Assembly: GCF_031846245.1 (NCBI RefSeq)
Contig: NZ_JAVRIC010000014.1
Location: 39,797-103,796, forward strand
Length of the DNA stretch: 64,000 nt
Reading direction: 5' to 3'
Source: Banduia mediterranea
GTDB lineage: Bacteria; Pseudomonadota; Gammaproteobacteria; Nevskiales; Nevskiaceae
Shown here: positions 19,255 to 33,591 of the stretch, one piece after another
How positions within the stretch are numbered: the first letter of the stretch is position 1
Layout of the letters: the number at the start of each line of letters is the position of its first letter
Notes under the pieces: model-generated
The model's input: the letters and a program-made list of their open reading frames with translations, nothing else
Told to the model about the DNA's origin: nothing
Database searches by the model: none
Program-made: the position numbers and the translations under genes

Positions 19255-20241
19255 ATGGCCGGCACCGCCCCCAGCGCCCCCTTCGGCACCCCCGACCAGA
19301 CCGAAGTTCTGGTCGCGATGGAACCGTTCGTCCGCGAGCAGATCAGCCTGCATCTGGCGCGGCGCAACCTGTGGTTCCCGTCGGATCTGCTGACCGAGGG
19401 CGAAACCGACCGGCGTGTCGGCGAACAGAGTCTGGCGCGGGTGCGCGAAGACGCGCGCGGCCTGCCGGACGCGATCCGCGTCGGCATCGCGCTCAACCTG
19501 TTGACCGAAGAAGGCCTGCCGCACTTCCACCGCCTGATCGCGACGCATCTCGGCAACGAGTCGCCCTGGTCCACCTGGAACAATATGTGGACGGCCGAAG
19601 AAGACCGCCACGGCTGTGCGCTGCGCGATTACGTGCGTGACGCCCGCATCTTCGACATGCGCGCGCTCGAACGCATGCAATACGACTACATCGAATCCGG
19701 GTTCAACCCGATGTGGGAGCAGGACCCCTACCGTCTGCTGGCCTACACCTCCCTGCAGGAAAAGGCGACCCAGGTCGCGCATGCCAACACCGGCCGCCAG
19801 TGCGCCGATTACGAGCCGCAGATCCAGCGTGTGCTGGCGCATATCTCCGGCGACGAATCACGCCATTACGCTTTCTACCGTGCCTGCTTCGCCGAAATCC
19901 TGGACCGCGACCCGAACCGTGGCCTGCAGTCACTGCTCAAGGTGATGCCGGCGCTGGCAATGCCTGGGCACAGCATGCCGGGCTATGACCACATGTCCGA
20001 TGTGGTCCGTCGCGCCGGCCTGTACGGGCCGCGGCACTACCAGAAAATCTGCGAAGAACTGCTCGACTACTGGCGCGTGGCCGAACTCCAGGATCTCAAC
20101 GCGGACGGACGCAGCGCACAGGAAAAGCTGATGAAAGTGCCCAAACGCCTGGCGAGAATGGGCGATTATCTGGAAGCCAAGGCCGGTCGTCGGACTTTCA
20201 GTTTCGACTTCATCTATTCGCGCATTCTGGAACTCGAATAG
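19255..20241 (+). CDS. Soluble acyl-ACP desaturase (ferritin-like diiron)
   Basis: The 328-residue protein belongs to the fatty acid desaturase type 2 family. The diiron ligands fit EEGLPHFH, AEEDRHG, LQEKAT and DESRHY, which give the two E-E/E-x-x-H sets of stearoyl-ACP desaturases. It probably introduces a double bond into an acyl chain on ACP. The ATG at 19255 is preceded by GGAGAAC. A downstream SDR gene lies 81 bases away and might act in the same pathway, but its catalytic residues are missing. Confidence 0.85.
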   Translation: MAGTAPSAPFGTPDQTEVLVAMEPFVREQISLHLARRNLWFPSDLLTEGETDRRVGEQSLARVREDARGLPDAIRVGIALNLLTEEGLPHFHRLIATHLGNESPWSTWNNMWTAEEDRHGCALRDYVRDARIFDMRALERMQYDYIESGFNPMWEQDPYRLLAYTSLQEKATQVAHANTGRQCADYEPQIQRVLAHISGDESRHYAFYRACFAEILDRDPNRGLQSLLKVMPALAMPGHSMPGYDHMSDVVRRAGLYGPRHYQKICEELLDYWRVAELQDLNADGRSAQEKLMKVPKRLARMGDYLEAKAGRRTFSFDFIYSRILELE

Positions 20242-20322
20242 CGAGGCAGACCCGCGCCGCCGCACCCCACTCCAGGGGCGGCGAGGCCAAGCCGCCTCGG
20301 ACATCCCGGTTCCGGAGGCGTT

Positions 20323-20997
20323 TTGCGTACATTCCCCCAGCAGCGTCTGGTCGTCATCGGCGGCGGCAATGGTCTCGGCCGCGCCTGCGCGCTGCACTTC
20401 GCGCGCGCCGGCTGGCGCGTGCTGGTCAGCGACCTGGATCCGGCCGATGCCCAGGACACTGCGGACCGCATCGTCAGCGCCGGCGGCTCCGCCGTGGCCT
20501 GTGTCTGCGACGTGCGCGACGAGCGCGCCCTGGCCGCGGTGGCGGAATCGGCGCAGCGCCATTGGGGCGGTTCGGATGTATGGATCAACAACGCCGGCGT
20601 CTCCCGCAGCAAGGCCGTCCCCGAGCTGAGCATCGACGAATGGCGCCACCAGCTCGATACCAATCTGCTTGGCTGCGCGCGCAGCACCCAGGTGGCGCTG
20701 GCGGCGCTGGATCGCGTCGGCGGCGGGCATATCGTCAATGTCGCCGGCCACATCAGCAGCGGCAGCAAACTCGAAACTGCGGCCGACAGCGCGACCCGTG
20801 CCGCCATCATCGAGTGGTCCCTGACCCTGCGTGCGTGCCTGCGGGGACGCGCCATCGGCCTCAGCGTCGCCTGCGGCCCCGCTTTCGCGGACCGGCTCGC
20901 CGCCGAGGTCTTTCATGCGGTCATGCGCAACCGCTTCCTCATCACCGCTGAGCGCGGCCATCGCTGGCAGAACTGGCGGCGGCACCTGCCCGCCTGA
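20323..20997 (+). CDS. SDR-fold protein lacking the catalytic Tyr and Lys
   Basis: The 224-residue protein has an N-terminal Rossmann motif (GGGNGLGRACA) and the NNAG structural motif, both typical of short-chain dehydrogenases. The active-site YxxxK is replaced: the aligned segment reads DSATRAA, so Tyr becomes Asp and Lys becomes Arg. It probably starts at the TTG at 20323, with GGAGG four bases upstream. It may bind NAD(P) without catalysis, or be a decaying enzyme. Codon use looks normal, so recent decay is not evident. Confidence 0.75.
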   Translation: MRTFPQQRLVVIGGGNGLGRACALHFARAGWRVLVSDLDPADAQDTADRIVSAGGSAVACVCDVRDERALAAVAESAQRHWGGSDVWINNAGVSRSKAVPELSIDEWRHQLDTNLLGCARSTQVALAALDRVGGGHIVNVAGHISSGSKLETAADSATRAAIIEWSLTLRACLRGRAIGLSVACGPAFADRLAAEVFHAVMRNRFLITAERGHRWQNWRRHLPA

Positions 20998-21039
20998 CCG
21001 GATCGTCGCCCGAATCCTGGGCCAGCAGGCGACTGGCTG

Positions 21040-21315
21040 CTAGGACCGAACCTCGAAGCCTGCCGAGTCCACTGCTTGAATGCCAGGCTGCCATTGCACC
21101 GAGTCCACGCGCGCTCGCGGCGGACCCTCCGCCAGCCAGATACGAAACGCCTCCAGCGCCTCGGCTTCACCGGCGACGAGGCCTTCGACCGAGCCGTCCA
21201 GGTCATTGCGGACCCAGCCCTGCAGGCCGAGACGCTGCGCCGTCTGCTGCGTCGACTGGCGAAAAAACACGCCCTGTACCCGGCCGGTCACGATGAAGCG
21301 ATAAGATGAAGCCAT
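21040..21315 (-). CDS. acyP: Acylphosphatase
   Basis: This 91-residue protein hydrolyses acyl phosphates such as acetyl or carbamoyl phosphate. Both catalytic residues are present: the Arg in GRVQGVFFRQ and the Asn in GWVRNDLDG. It is divergent from an uncharacterised gene whose ATG lies only 23 bases from its own, so their control regions must overlap the coding starts. Confidence 0.93.
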   Translation of the reverse strand: MASSYRFIVTGRVQGVFFRQSTQQTAQRLGLQGWVRNDLDGSVEGLVAGEAEALEAFRIWLAEGPPRARVDSVQWQPGIQAVDSAGFEVRS

Positions 21316-21338
21316 CTTCCTTCGTTGATTGAGGTCCG

Positions 21339-21938
21339 ATGTCGATCTTAGACCGATTCCGCGAAACTTCGACCGATCCTCGCCTCACGCGCGGCGAGTC
21401 CATGAAACTCAGCGGGCGCGTGCCCGGCCCCGATGGCCGCAGCTTCATGCAGATTCACCTGGAAATGGAGCAGGTGCCGGGCGCCAACGGCGAGGAAACC
21501 CGCTTGCGCATGCATGTGTCGGCAGACTTCTCGGCCCTGACCGCGCTGCCGCCGCCACGTTCCGACGAGCGCGCACTGGCGCCAGCCCGGCGCTGGGTGA
21601 ACCACGGCCTGTCCTCGGCCCCGGTGCAGAAAGTATTGGCACCCCTGGCCGACAAGACCTTCAGCACCTGGATTCAGGTGCGCTCCTCCACCGCGCCGCT
21701 GGACGGCGGCAGCCGCGCGCTGGTGCCGGGCGGGATCGAACGACTCGGCCTGCAATTGCCGGACGACGGCGTGCCGCTGCATGCCTGGAGTCATGATTCC
21801 GGCGACAGTCACGCGCAAATGGCCGTCATCAATCTGGACGCGAAGCAGTTGCCGCCGCTGCTGCGCCGCCTGCTGGGTTCGCGATTTCAGCTCGGCGGTA
21901 CGATCGTGAACGTTGTCGAACCCAAGCGCGGTGATTAG
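21339..21938 (+). CDS. Uncharacterised protein
   Basis: The 199-residue product is not recognised. It begins MSILDRFRETSTDPR and has no signal peptide or membrane helix. It looks like a soluble, mostly beta protein with an Asp/Gly-rich middle. GAGG lies five bases before the ATG. Coding character matches its neighbours. Its closeness to acyP suggests shared regulation only. Confidence 0.7.
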   Translation: MSILDRFRETSTDPRLTRGESMKLSGRVPGPDGRSFMQIHLEMEQVPGANGEETRLRMHVSADFSALTALPPPRSDERALAPARRWVNHGLSSAPVQKVLAPLADKTFSTWIQVRSSTAPLDGGSRALVPGGIERLGLQLPDDGVPLHAWSHDSGDSHAQMAVINLDAKQLPPLLRRLLGSRFQLGGTIVNVVEPKRGD

Positions 21939-22080
21939 AGTCTGCGAACCGCATTCCAGGCCGCCGACGCAAAGACGTCCACGTGATGCGTGATGTCGAC
22001 CGAGACCTGGCCACAGCCAGCGCCGCGCATAGTCATGCACCGACCCCACGACCAGGGGGCTCCAGCACTCGCGCGGTAGC

Positions 22081-22096
22081 TCGCGGAATTCCGCGA
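22081..22096. repeat. 16-bp perfect palindrome
   Basis: TCGCGGAATTCCGCGA is a perfect palindrome located 15 bases before the start of the hydrolase remnant. It could be an operator or may arise by chance in GC-rich sequence. Confidence 0.4.
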
Positions 22097-22111
22097 CGTC
22101 GAGAATTCGCG

Positions 22112-22430
22112 ATGCTGATCAAACTGCTCCGCAAGACGCTCATCTGCATGCCGGACCGCTGGGCTTTCCGAATTGCACGGGCGCTGGCCGGCTTACCGTC
22201 GCGCCCGCCGCTGCGGGAGGCGGACCGCCGGATTCTCGGCCAGGCGCAGCGGTTCGAGTTTCAGGCGTGTGGAACACGGGTCGCCTGGTCGCTTGCAAAG
22301 GGCCGATACCCGTACGGGTACACGACTGGGGCGGACGCGCTGGGCAAATCAGGACTCGGGGTCGGCAGCTTCGCGACGACCGTTTTCGAGCGATCGCTCC
22401 GTTTGACGATCGAGCTTGAGCGTCACGCCA
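22112..22430 (+). pseudogene. Decayed alpha/beta hydrolase, N-terminal part
   Basis: The frame beginning MLIKLLRKTLICMPDRWAF continues through about 60 residues of a hydrolase-like N-terminus ending at RVAWSLAKG. After one frameshift the sequence reads GPIPVRVHDWGGRAGQI and then RFRAIAP before a stop, which matches the HGWGGRAGQ-type oxyanion region and following strand of alpha/beta hydrolases. The nucleophile elbow and remaining C-terminus are absent. The last 80 bases lie inside the convergent eutC coding end, so the gene may have been truncated when this junction formed. Family similarity is from recognised motifs only. Confidence 0.5.
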
Positions 22431-23122
22431 GTGAGACGACGCCGACGTGCCTCGTGAATCAGCCATACCAGCGTGTCCGCGGCCTGCGCGTACGACAGTC
22501 CGTGACCGTGAATATTGGAAACGCAGTTGCGCAGCGAGTCCGGGCAGCCGATACGCGGGCGCCAGCTGAGATAGACACCGAGACTGTCCGCCACCGACAG
22601 GCCGGGACGCTCGCCGATCAGTACGGCGACGAGCTCGGCACCCAGAGTCTCGCCAAGCTCGTCACCGATTGCGACGCGCGCCTGTTCGGCGAAGACCACA
22701 GGCGCCAGGCGCAGACCGCCCAGGCGCGATGTCAGCGCCTCGATCAGCGGCACCGCATGCGTCTGCACGGCCGCGGCCGACAGGCCATCGGCCACCACGA
22801 TCAGCAGATCCCAGTCGCCGCGATGCGTCTCCAGCCGCGCCAGATCGCCGGGCAGCACGCGCCGGCCCCGATCCGGCCGGCGCAGATACGTCGTGCGATC
22901 GTCCGCCTGCGAACGCAGCCTGAGGCTGGCCCTGGGCGCAAGTTCGCGCTCCAGGGCATCGAAGTCCACCACGCCGTGGACGGCGTCACGCGCAGCACTG
23001 TGCGCGGCCTGAAAATCCAACAGCGCCGAAGTCGGCAAGGCATCACCGGCACGGCCGAGACCGATGCGCGCCCGGGTCGCGGCGCGCAACCGTGCGTACG
23101 GATCGGGGACCGGTTCGCTCAT
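22349..23122 (-). CDS. eutC: Ethanolamine ammonia-lyase small subunit
   Basis: EutC pairs with EutB to form the adenosylcobalamin-dependent enzyme that splits ethanolamine into acetaldehyde and ammonia. The 257-residue protein has family motifs such as VVADGLSAAAVQTHA and VLIGERPGLSVADSLGVYL, with a C-terminal RIGCPDSLRNCVSNIHGHGL. Its ATG overlaps the eutB stop by four bases (ATGA). Its 3' end overlaps a decayed hydrolase gene on the other strand. Confidence 0.95.
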   Translation of the reverse strand: MSEPVPDPYARLRAATRARIGLGRAGDALPTSALLDFQAAHSAARDAVHGVVDFDALERELAPRASLRLRSQADDRTTYLRRPDRGRRVLPGDLARLETHRGDWDLLIVVADGLSAAAVQTHAVPLIEALTSRLGGLRLAPVVFAEQARVAIGDELGETLGAELVAVLIGERPGLSVADSLGVYLSWRPRIGCPDSLRNCVSNIHGHGLSYAQAADTLVWLIHEARRRRLTGVTLKLDRQTERSLENGRREAADPES

Positions 23123-24516
23123 CGCCCGGGCTCCGGCGCCAGCAGCGCGCGGACCGCCATGGCGGACGCTGGCGGCGGTGCCAGCCGCCCCTGCGCATCC
23201 AGCATGCCCATGCGCGCCAGCCAGGCTTCGAATTCCGGTGCCGGCCGCAGCTTCAGCAGATGACGCAGGCCCAGCACATCGTGGAACGACAGGCTTTGGT
23301 AGCCGAGCATGATGTCGTCAGCGCCCGGCACGGCGATCAGGAAGTTGACGCCGGCCGCGCCCAGCAGCACGGCCAGCGTATCCATGTCGTCCTGGTCGGC
23401 CTCGGCGTGATTGGTGTAGCAGACGTCCACGCCCATCGGCAGGCCCAGCAGCTTGCCGCAGCAGTGATCCTCCAGGCCGGCGCGAATGATCTGCTTGGCG
23501 TCATAGAGATATTCCGGCCCGATGAAGCCGACCACGGTGTTGACCAGCAGCGGGCGGAACTCGCGCGCCACGGCATAGGCCCGCACCTCCAGGGTCTGCT
23601 GGTCGACACCGTGGTGCGCGTCGGCCGACAGCGCGCTGCCCTGGCCGGTTTCGAAGTACATGACATTGTCGCCGACCGTGCCGCGCGCCAGAGAGCGTGC
23701 CGCGTCCAGGCCTTCGCGCAACAGCGCGAGGTCGACACCGAATCCGCGATTGGCCTTTTCGCTGCCGGCGATCGACTGAAACGCCAGGTCCAGCGGCGCG
23801 CCGCGCTCGATCGCCTGTATCGAGGTGCTGAGGTGCGCGAGCACGCAGGACTGCATCGGGATCTCGAAGCGTTGCCGCAGCGCGTCCAGCATCTCCAGCA
23901 GGCGGATACATTCCGTCGGATCGTCGGACGCCGGATTGATCCCGATCACCGCGTCGCCCATGCCGAACAGCAGGCCGTCGAGCGTGGAGGCGGCGATGCC
24001 CATCGGATCGTCGGTCGGATGATTGGGCTGCAGTCTCGAACCGAGACGGCCCGGCAGACCGAGCGTGGTGCGCATGCCGGTGATGACGCGACACTTCGCG
24101 CCGACCGCGATCAGATCCTGATTGCGCATCAGCTTGGACGCCGCTGCCACCATCTCGGGCGTCAGGCCCGGCGCCAGCGCTGTCAAGCTCGCGCTGTCCG
24201 CAGCATAGGACAACAGCCAGTCACGGAATTCGCCGACCGTCATCGACGCCACCGGCGCGAACGCAGCCGCATCATGACGGTCGATGATCAGTCGCGTGAC
24301 TTCGTCGTCCTCGTAGGCGATCAGGGCTTCATGCAGGAACGTGCTCAAGGGCAGATCGGCCAGAACGCGCCGCGCCGCCACACGTTGCGCCTCGCTATCC
24401 GCAGCGATGCCGGCCAGTTCGTCGCCGGAACGGCGCGGCGAGGCGCAGGCCATCACCGCCGCCAGCGAGGCGAAGTGATATCCGCTGTGGCCGAAGCTTG
24501 CATGGTATTGCGCCAT
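23119..24516 (-). CDS. eutB: Ethanolamine ammonia-lyase large subunit
   Basis: The 465-residue protein is the catalytic large chain that binds substrate and adenosylcobalamin. Conserved parts include GLPGRLGSRLQPNHPTDDP, MGDAVIGINPASDDP and ETGQGSALSADAHHG. The ATG at 24516 (MAQYHASFG) fits the family start better than one 15 codons upstream. No eutA reactivase, transporter, aldehyde dehydrogenase or microcompartment shell gene is adjacent, so this is the minimal two-gene form. Confidence 0.95.
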   Translation of the reverse strand: MAQYHASFGHSGYHFASLAAVMACASPRRSGDELAGIAADSEAQRVAARRVLADLPLSTFLHEALIAYEDDEVTRLIIDRHDAAAFAPVASMTVGEFRDWLLSYAADSASLTALAPGLTPEMVAAASKLMRNQDLIAVGAKCRVITGMRTTLGLPGRLGSRLQPNHPTDDPMGIAASTLDGLLFGMGDAVIGINPASDDPTECIRLLEMLDALRQRFEIPMQSCVLAHLSTSIQAIERGAPLDLAFQSIAGSEKANRGFGVDLALLREGLDAARSLARGTVGDNVMYFETGQGSALSADAHHGVDQQTLEVRAYAVAREFRPLLVNTVVGFIGPEYLYDAKQIIRAGLEDHCCGKLLGLPMGVDVCYTNHAEADQDDMDTLAVLLGAAGVNFLIAVPGADDIMLGYQSLSFHDVLGLRHLLKLRPAPEFEAWLARMGMLDAQGRLAPPPASAMAVRALLAPEPGR

Positions 24517-24590
24517 GTCCGCAGTCTGCCAGCTTCCCTGCACACGCCGCATCCGGGCCACGGCAAACCTTTTGCAGGAGGCACAATCTG

Positions 24591-25217
24591 ATGAACATGA
24601 ATCTTTCGACTGTCCAGATCGCCGGCGCGATTACCAACTTCGGCAACGCCGCGGTGCTGCTCCTGCTGTCCGCGTTGATCGCCGCCTGGCTGCAGTGGTC
24701 CAGCGGCCGCCGCGCCAGCCTGCTGTGGTGCGGCGCGGTGCTGCTCTGCACCGGCATGACCGCGGTGCTCAAGACCTATTTCGCGGCCTGCCCGGTGAGC
24801 AGCTGGCAGATGCTCAGCCCCAGCGGGCACTCCAGCTTCAGCACCCTGGTCTACGGCGGCGCGGCATTGAGCCTGGCTGCGGGTCCGGACCGGCGGCGCT
24901 GGCAACGCCTGCTGCTGCTGGGCCTGGCACTGGCCTGGGCACTGGCAATCAGCTGGTCACGCGTGGCGATCCACGCGCATAGCGGTCCCGAGGTCATGCT
25001 GGGCCTGCTGATCGGCGGCGCCAGTCTGCTCGTCTACGGCGTACTCGACACCACGGACTCGCGGCGACGCTTCCCGCCGTTGCTGGGTGTGGGCCTGGCC
25101 ATGCTGATGCTGTTTCTGGTCTCGCAGGAACGCGGCTTCAACCTGGAAAGTCTGTTCCAGAACCTGGCGCACTGGATCAATCAGCGCACACCGCTATGTC
25201 CCAGCGTTCAGCCATAG
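24591..25217 (+). CDS. PAP2-family membrane phosphatase
   Basis: This 208-residue protein has about six membrane helices and two recognisable PAP2 motifs, PSGHSSFST and SRVAIHAHSGPEVMLG. The first motif, normally KxxxxxxRP, is weak (around KTYFAACPVS). It may dephosphorylate undecaprenyl-PP, phosphatidate or a related lipid. The start at 24591 has AGGAGG about nine bases upstream. Its 3' end overlaps a second, convergent PAP2 gene by ten bases. Confidence 0.8.
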   Translation: MNMNLSTVQIAGAITNFGNAAVLLLLSALIAAWLQWSSGRRASLLWCGAVLLCTGMTAVLKTYFAACPVSSWQMLSPSGHSSFSTLVYGGAALSLAAGPDRRRWQRLLLLGLALAWALAISWSRVAIHAHSGPEVMLGLLIGGASLLVYGVLDTTDSRRRFPPLLGVGLAMLMLFLVSQERGFNLESLFQNLAHWINQRTPLCPSVQP

Positions 25218-25825
25218 AGCAGGCCCACGGCAGCAACGATCGACAGGCCCACGATCAGCCCGGCTACCACGTCCGACAGGTAGTGCACACGCAACACCAC
25301 GCGTGACACCCCCACGGCGCCGATGATCAGGGCCGCCGCCGCCACCAGCAACCACTCCACCGACGGCCAGACCTGCACGCGAACGAACAACAGCGCCGCA
25401 GTGCCGTACAGGCCCGTCGCCATCAGGGTGTGGCTGCTCGGAAACGAGGAGCCAAAATAGGCGTACTTGCTCAGCTCCGGCCGTGTGCGATTGGTCAGAC
25501 GCTTGAGGCGGTCCCCTAGTCCCGCGCCAACCACGGAGCCAATCAGCAAGCACGAGGCCGCGCGAATGTCACCGGCCAGCCAGAACAGTGCCGCGAACAG
25601 CGGCGTGAAAAACCACACCAGCGTCGATGAACCCAACGCCGAAACGTCCATCGCCGTGGCATCGAAACGCAGCGACTGCAGACGCTCGGAAAACGCATGC
25701 CCGTAACCTGGCGCACCGCTGAAGCGACCGCGACGACGCAAATGTCCCGCCCACAGCCAGACCATCCATGACACCACCAAGGGCAGACAGGCGGCAATCA
25801 AGAGGCGTGTGGCGGTTTCGGACAT
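25208..25825 (-). CDS. PAP2-family membrane phosphatase
   Basis: The 205-residue, multi-helix protein has all three PAP2 motifs: KRLTNRTRP, PSSHTLM and SRVVLRVHYLSDV. It is probably an active lipid phosphatase or undecaprenyl-diphosphate phosphatase on the periplasmic face. It converges with another PAP2 gene, with 3' ends overlapping. The two are only distantly similar, so simple recent duplication is unlikely. Confidence 0.87.
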   Translation of the reverse strand: MSETATRLLIAACLPLVVSWMVWLWAGHLRRRGRFSGAPGYGHAFSERLQSLRFDATAMDVSALGSSTLVWFFTPLFAALFWLAGDIRAASCLLIGSVVGAGLGDRLKRLTNRTRPELSKYAYFGSSFPSSHTLMATGLYGTAALLFVRVQVWPSVEWLLVAAAALIIGAVGVSRVVLRVHYLSDVVAGLIVGLSIVAAVGLLYG

Positions 25826-25942
25826 GTGCGGCGCTCACTGATCGGATCGGGTACCGTCATTATCGGCAAGGGCCCCCGATCCTGGATGAACACCGCCCGC
25901 GCCTGCCCTGAAAGCGCAGCGCAGACGCTGATGCCGGGCCCC

Positions 25943-31863
<5,921 letters not shown>

Positions 31864-32065
31864 TGGTGGCTCCGGTAGATGCCTCTCGCGGATCGCTCCG
31901 CGTGGCTGGCTCCCAATTCAATACGGCACGACGGCACGCAATCATCCCCGCGAAAACAAGCTGATAAGCCACGGGGCCGGCCAAGTTACGCCGCCGCCTG
32001 ACACGATGCAAACAGCAGGCCCGAAATGCCGGGCCGCGACCCACAAATCAAAATAAATTCATGTG

Positions 32066-32102
32066 TTTACAGACAAACAAGATAGCCATTAAGATAGCCA
32101 TC
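32066..32102 (+). promoter_or_regulatory. Putative promoter and tandem operator of the Phd-PIN locus
   Basis: A candidate -35 TTTACA (32066-32071) and -10 TTAAGA (32089-32094) are spaced by 17 bases. Two tandem copies of AAGATAGCCAT plus one base (32079-32090 and 32091-32102) overlap the -10. This is how toxin-antitoxin operators are usually placed. The antitoxin ATG is 27 bases downstream. Confidence 0.5.
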
Positions 32103-32128
32103 TTGCTCGCACCCGGACCCTCACGCCG

Positions 32129-32389
32129 ATGAAAACCATCAGCATCGCCGACGCCAGAAATCGCTTCACGGCACTGATCCGCGAAGCGGAGCGCGGCACG
32201 CCGGTGCAGCTTTCACGGCGTGGAACGACCGTAGCGGTTCTGCTGAGCGCCGGCGACTATCAGCGCCTGCAGGCGGCAGCCGCCAACGCCAGCGATTTCG
32301 CGGCCTGGGCGCAGGCCTGGCGACAGCGCCTGCCCACCGGCTTCGAGGGTGTGACGCCGGAAGAAGTGGCGCGCTGGCGCGAGGACTGA
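32129..32389 (+). CDS. Phd/YefM-family antitoxin
   Basis: This 86-residue protein starts MKTISIADARNRFTALIREA and continues with GTPVQLSRRGTTVAVLLS, the standard Phd/YefM DNA-binding fold. The C-terminal third should be the toxin-binding tail. The downstream gene starts four bases after its stop. It appears intact and probably represses its own promoter through the tandem repeats upstream. Confidence 0.85.
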   Translation: MKTISIADARNRFTALIREAERGTPVQLSRRGTTVAVLLSAGDYQRLQAAAANASDFAAWAQAWRQRLPTGFEGVTPEEVARWRED

Positions 32390-32393
32390 ACTC

Positions 32394-32819
32394 TTGGAAG
32401 CGACCCGCTACCTGCTGGACATGGCGGTGATGGCCGAGCTGACGCGGCCCAATGGCAACCGGCGCGTGTTCACCTTGTTCGCGCAGCGCCAATCGATCAG
32501 CGCCTTGGCGGCGCCGGTGGTGTTCAAATTGTTGCAGGGCGTGGATACGCTGCCCGAAGGGCAACGACGCACGCAGTTGGCCGGATTTGTCGCCGAACTA
32601 TTGCGCAGCGGCCCCCCGGTGCTGCCGTTCGACCGCGAGGCTGCGCTGTGGCTGGCCCGCGAAACACCGCGGCGACGACGCCTGGGGCGGCCCTGGAGCG
32701 TCATGGAGGGCCAGCTCGCGGCGATCGCCGGCGCGCGCGAACTGATCCTGGTAACGCGCGTGCCCGCGGTTTTCGCCGGCACCGGTCAGCTCGTGACCGA
32801 GGACTGGTTCCGGCCCTGA
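32394..32819 (+). CDS. PIN-domain toxin homologue with eroded active site
   Basis: The 141-residue product aligns by eye with VapC/FitB-type PIN domains: LLDMAVMAELTRPN at the start, a middle PVVFKLLQGVDTLPEGQRR and a C-terminal GQLAAIAGARELILVTR. PIN nucleases need four acidic residues. Asp9 is kept, but DTN reads DMA, the middle Glu aligns with Lys45, the later Asp aligns with Glu105, and TRN reads TRV. It is therefore probably inactive as a ribonuclease although full length. Translation would begin at TTG 32394, four bases after the antitoxin stop. Confidence 0.7.
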   Translation: MEATRYLLDMAVMAELTRPNGNRRVFTLFAQRQSISALAAPVVFKLLQGVDTLPEGQRRTQLAGFVAELLRSGPPVLPFDREAALWLARETPRRRRLGRPWSVMEGQLAAIAGARELILVTRVPAVFAGTGQLVTEDWFRP

Positions 32820-32898
32820 CCCGGCTCGACGCGCGGCGGCGGCCCGAGAATCTGGCAGGATCGTGCCAGTGTGGAAATAAGCAAGTAGAGGCCCACAA

Positions 32899-33591
32899 AT
32901 GACCGAAGTGTCCACCGAAACCCTGTTTCCGCTGCTGTCCGCATGGCTGGTCGGTAGCCTGATCGGTCTGGAGCGCAGCTTCCGTGGACGACCTGCCGGC
33001 TTTCGCACGCACGCATTGGTGGCCGTATCGTCCGCGATGCTGATGCTCGTCACCACTCAGCAGCTACGCTGGCTCGGCGAATTTCCCGAGGACATGCTAC
33101 GCACCGACCCTGCCCGAATGGCTCAGGGCATCATGACCGGCATCGGCTTTCTCGGCGCCGGCGTGATCTTCAAGGAAGGCATCAATGTCCGTGGCCTGAC
33201 CACGGCGGCTTCGATCTGGGCGACGGCGGCAATCGGCATTCTGCTGGGGGTCGGCTTGTATTGGGCGGGCATCATCGCCGCCGCGATCACCGTAGGCACA
33301 CTGTCACTGTTCCATCTGGTGGAAAGCCGCCTGCCAACCCAGAGCTACGCGCACCTGACGCTACGTTTCGCGCGTGAGCACGTACCACCCGAACATGGAC
33401 TGCGTGAACTGTTGAAGGAACTGGGCTATCAGGTCAGCGACATCGGCTATCGGATGGCCGACAACGGCGAGCATTTCGAATACCGGATGGTGGTGCACAC
33501 CCTGAGTCGCAGCAACGGGCCGGGCCTGGTGGAACGACTCAATGGGCTGCCGGAACTGCGCGGGTACCGCATGTCACGCACGGGTTACTAG
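32899..33591 (+). CDS. MgtC/SapB-family membrane protein
   Basis: The 230-residue protein has four or five N-terminal helices with family motifs GSLIGLERSFRGRPAGFRTH and GIGFLGAGVIFKEG, then NVRGLTTAASIWATAAIG. A soluble ACT-like C-terminal domain follows from about residue 150. MgtC proteins affect growth in low magnesium and can modulate the F-type ATPase; the exact role here is unknown. It starts at an ATG after AAGTAGAGG. The upstream neighbour is the PIN-like gene. Confidence 0.88.
   Translation: MTEVSTETLFPLLSAWLVGSLIGLERSFRGRPAGFRTHALVAVSSAMLMLVTTQQLRWLGEFPEDMLRTDPARMAQGIMTGIGFLGAGVIFKEGINVRGLTTAASIWATAAIGILLGVGLYWAGIIAAAITVGTLSLFHLVESRLPTQSYAHLTLRFAREHVPPEHGLRELLKELGYQVSDIGYRMADNGEHFEYRMVVHTLSRSNGPGLVERLNGLPELRGYRMSRTGY

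Noticed and set aside
21983..23263. 426-codon plus-strand frame across eutC
   Set aside because: Only its first part (22112-22290) is protein-like and is listed as a hydrolase remnant; the rest is antisense to eutC.
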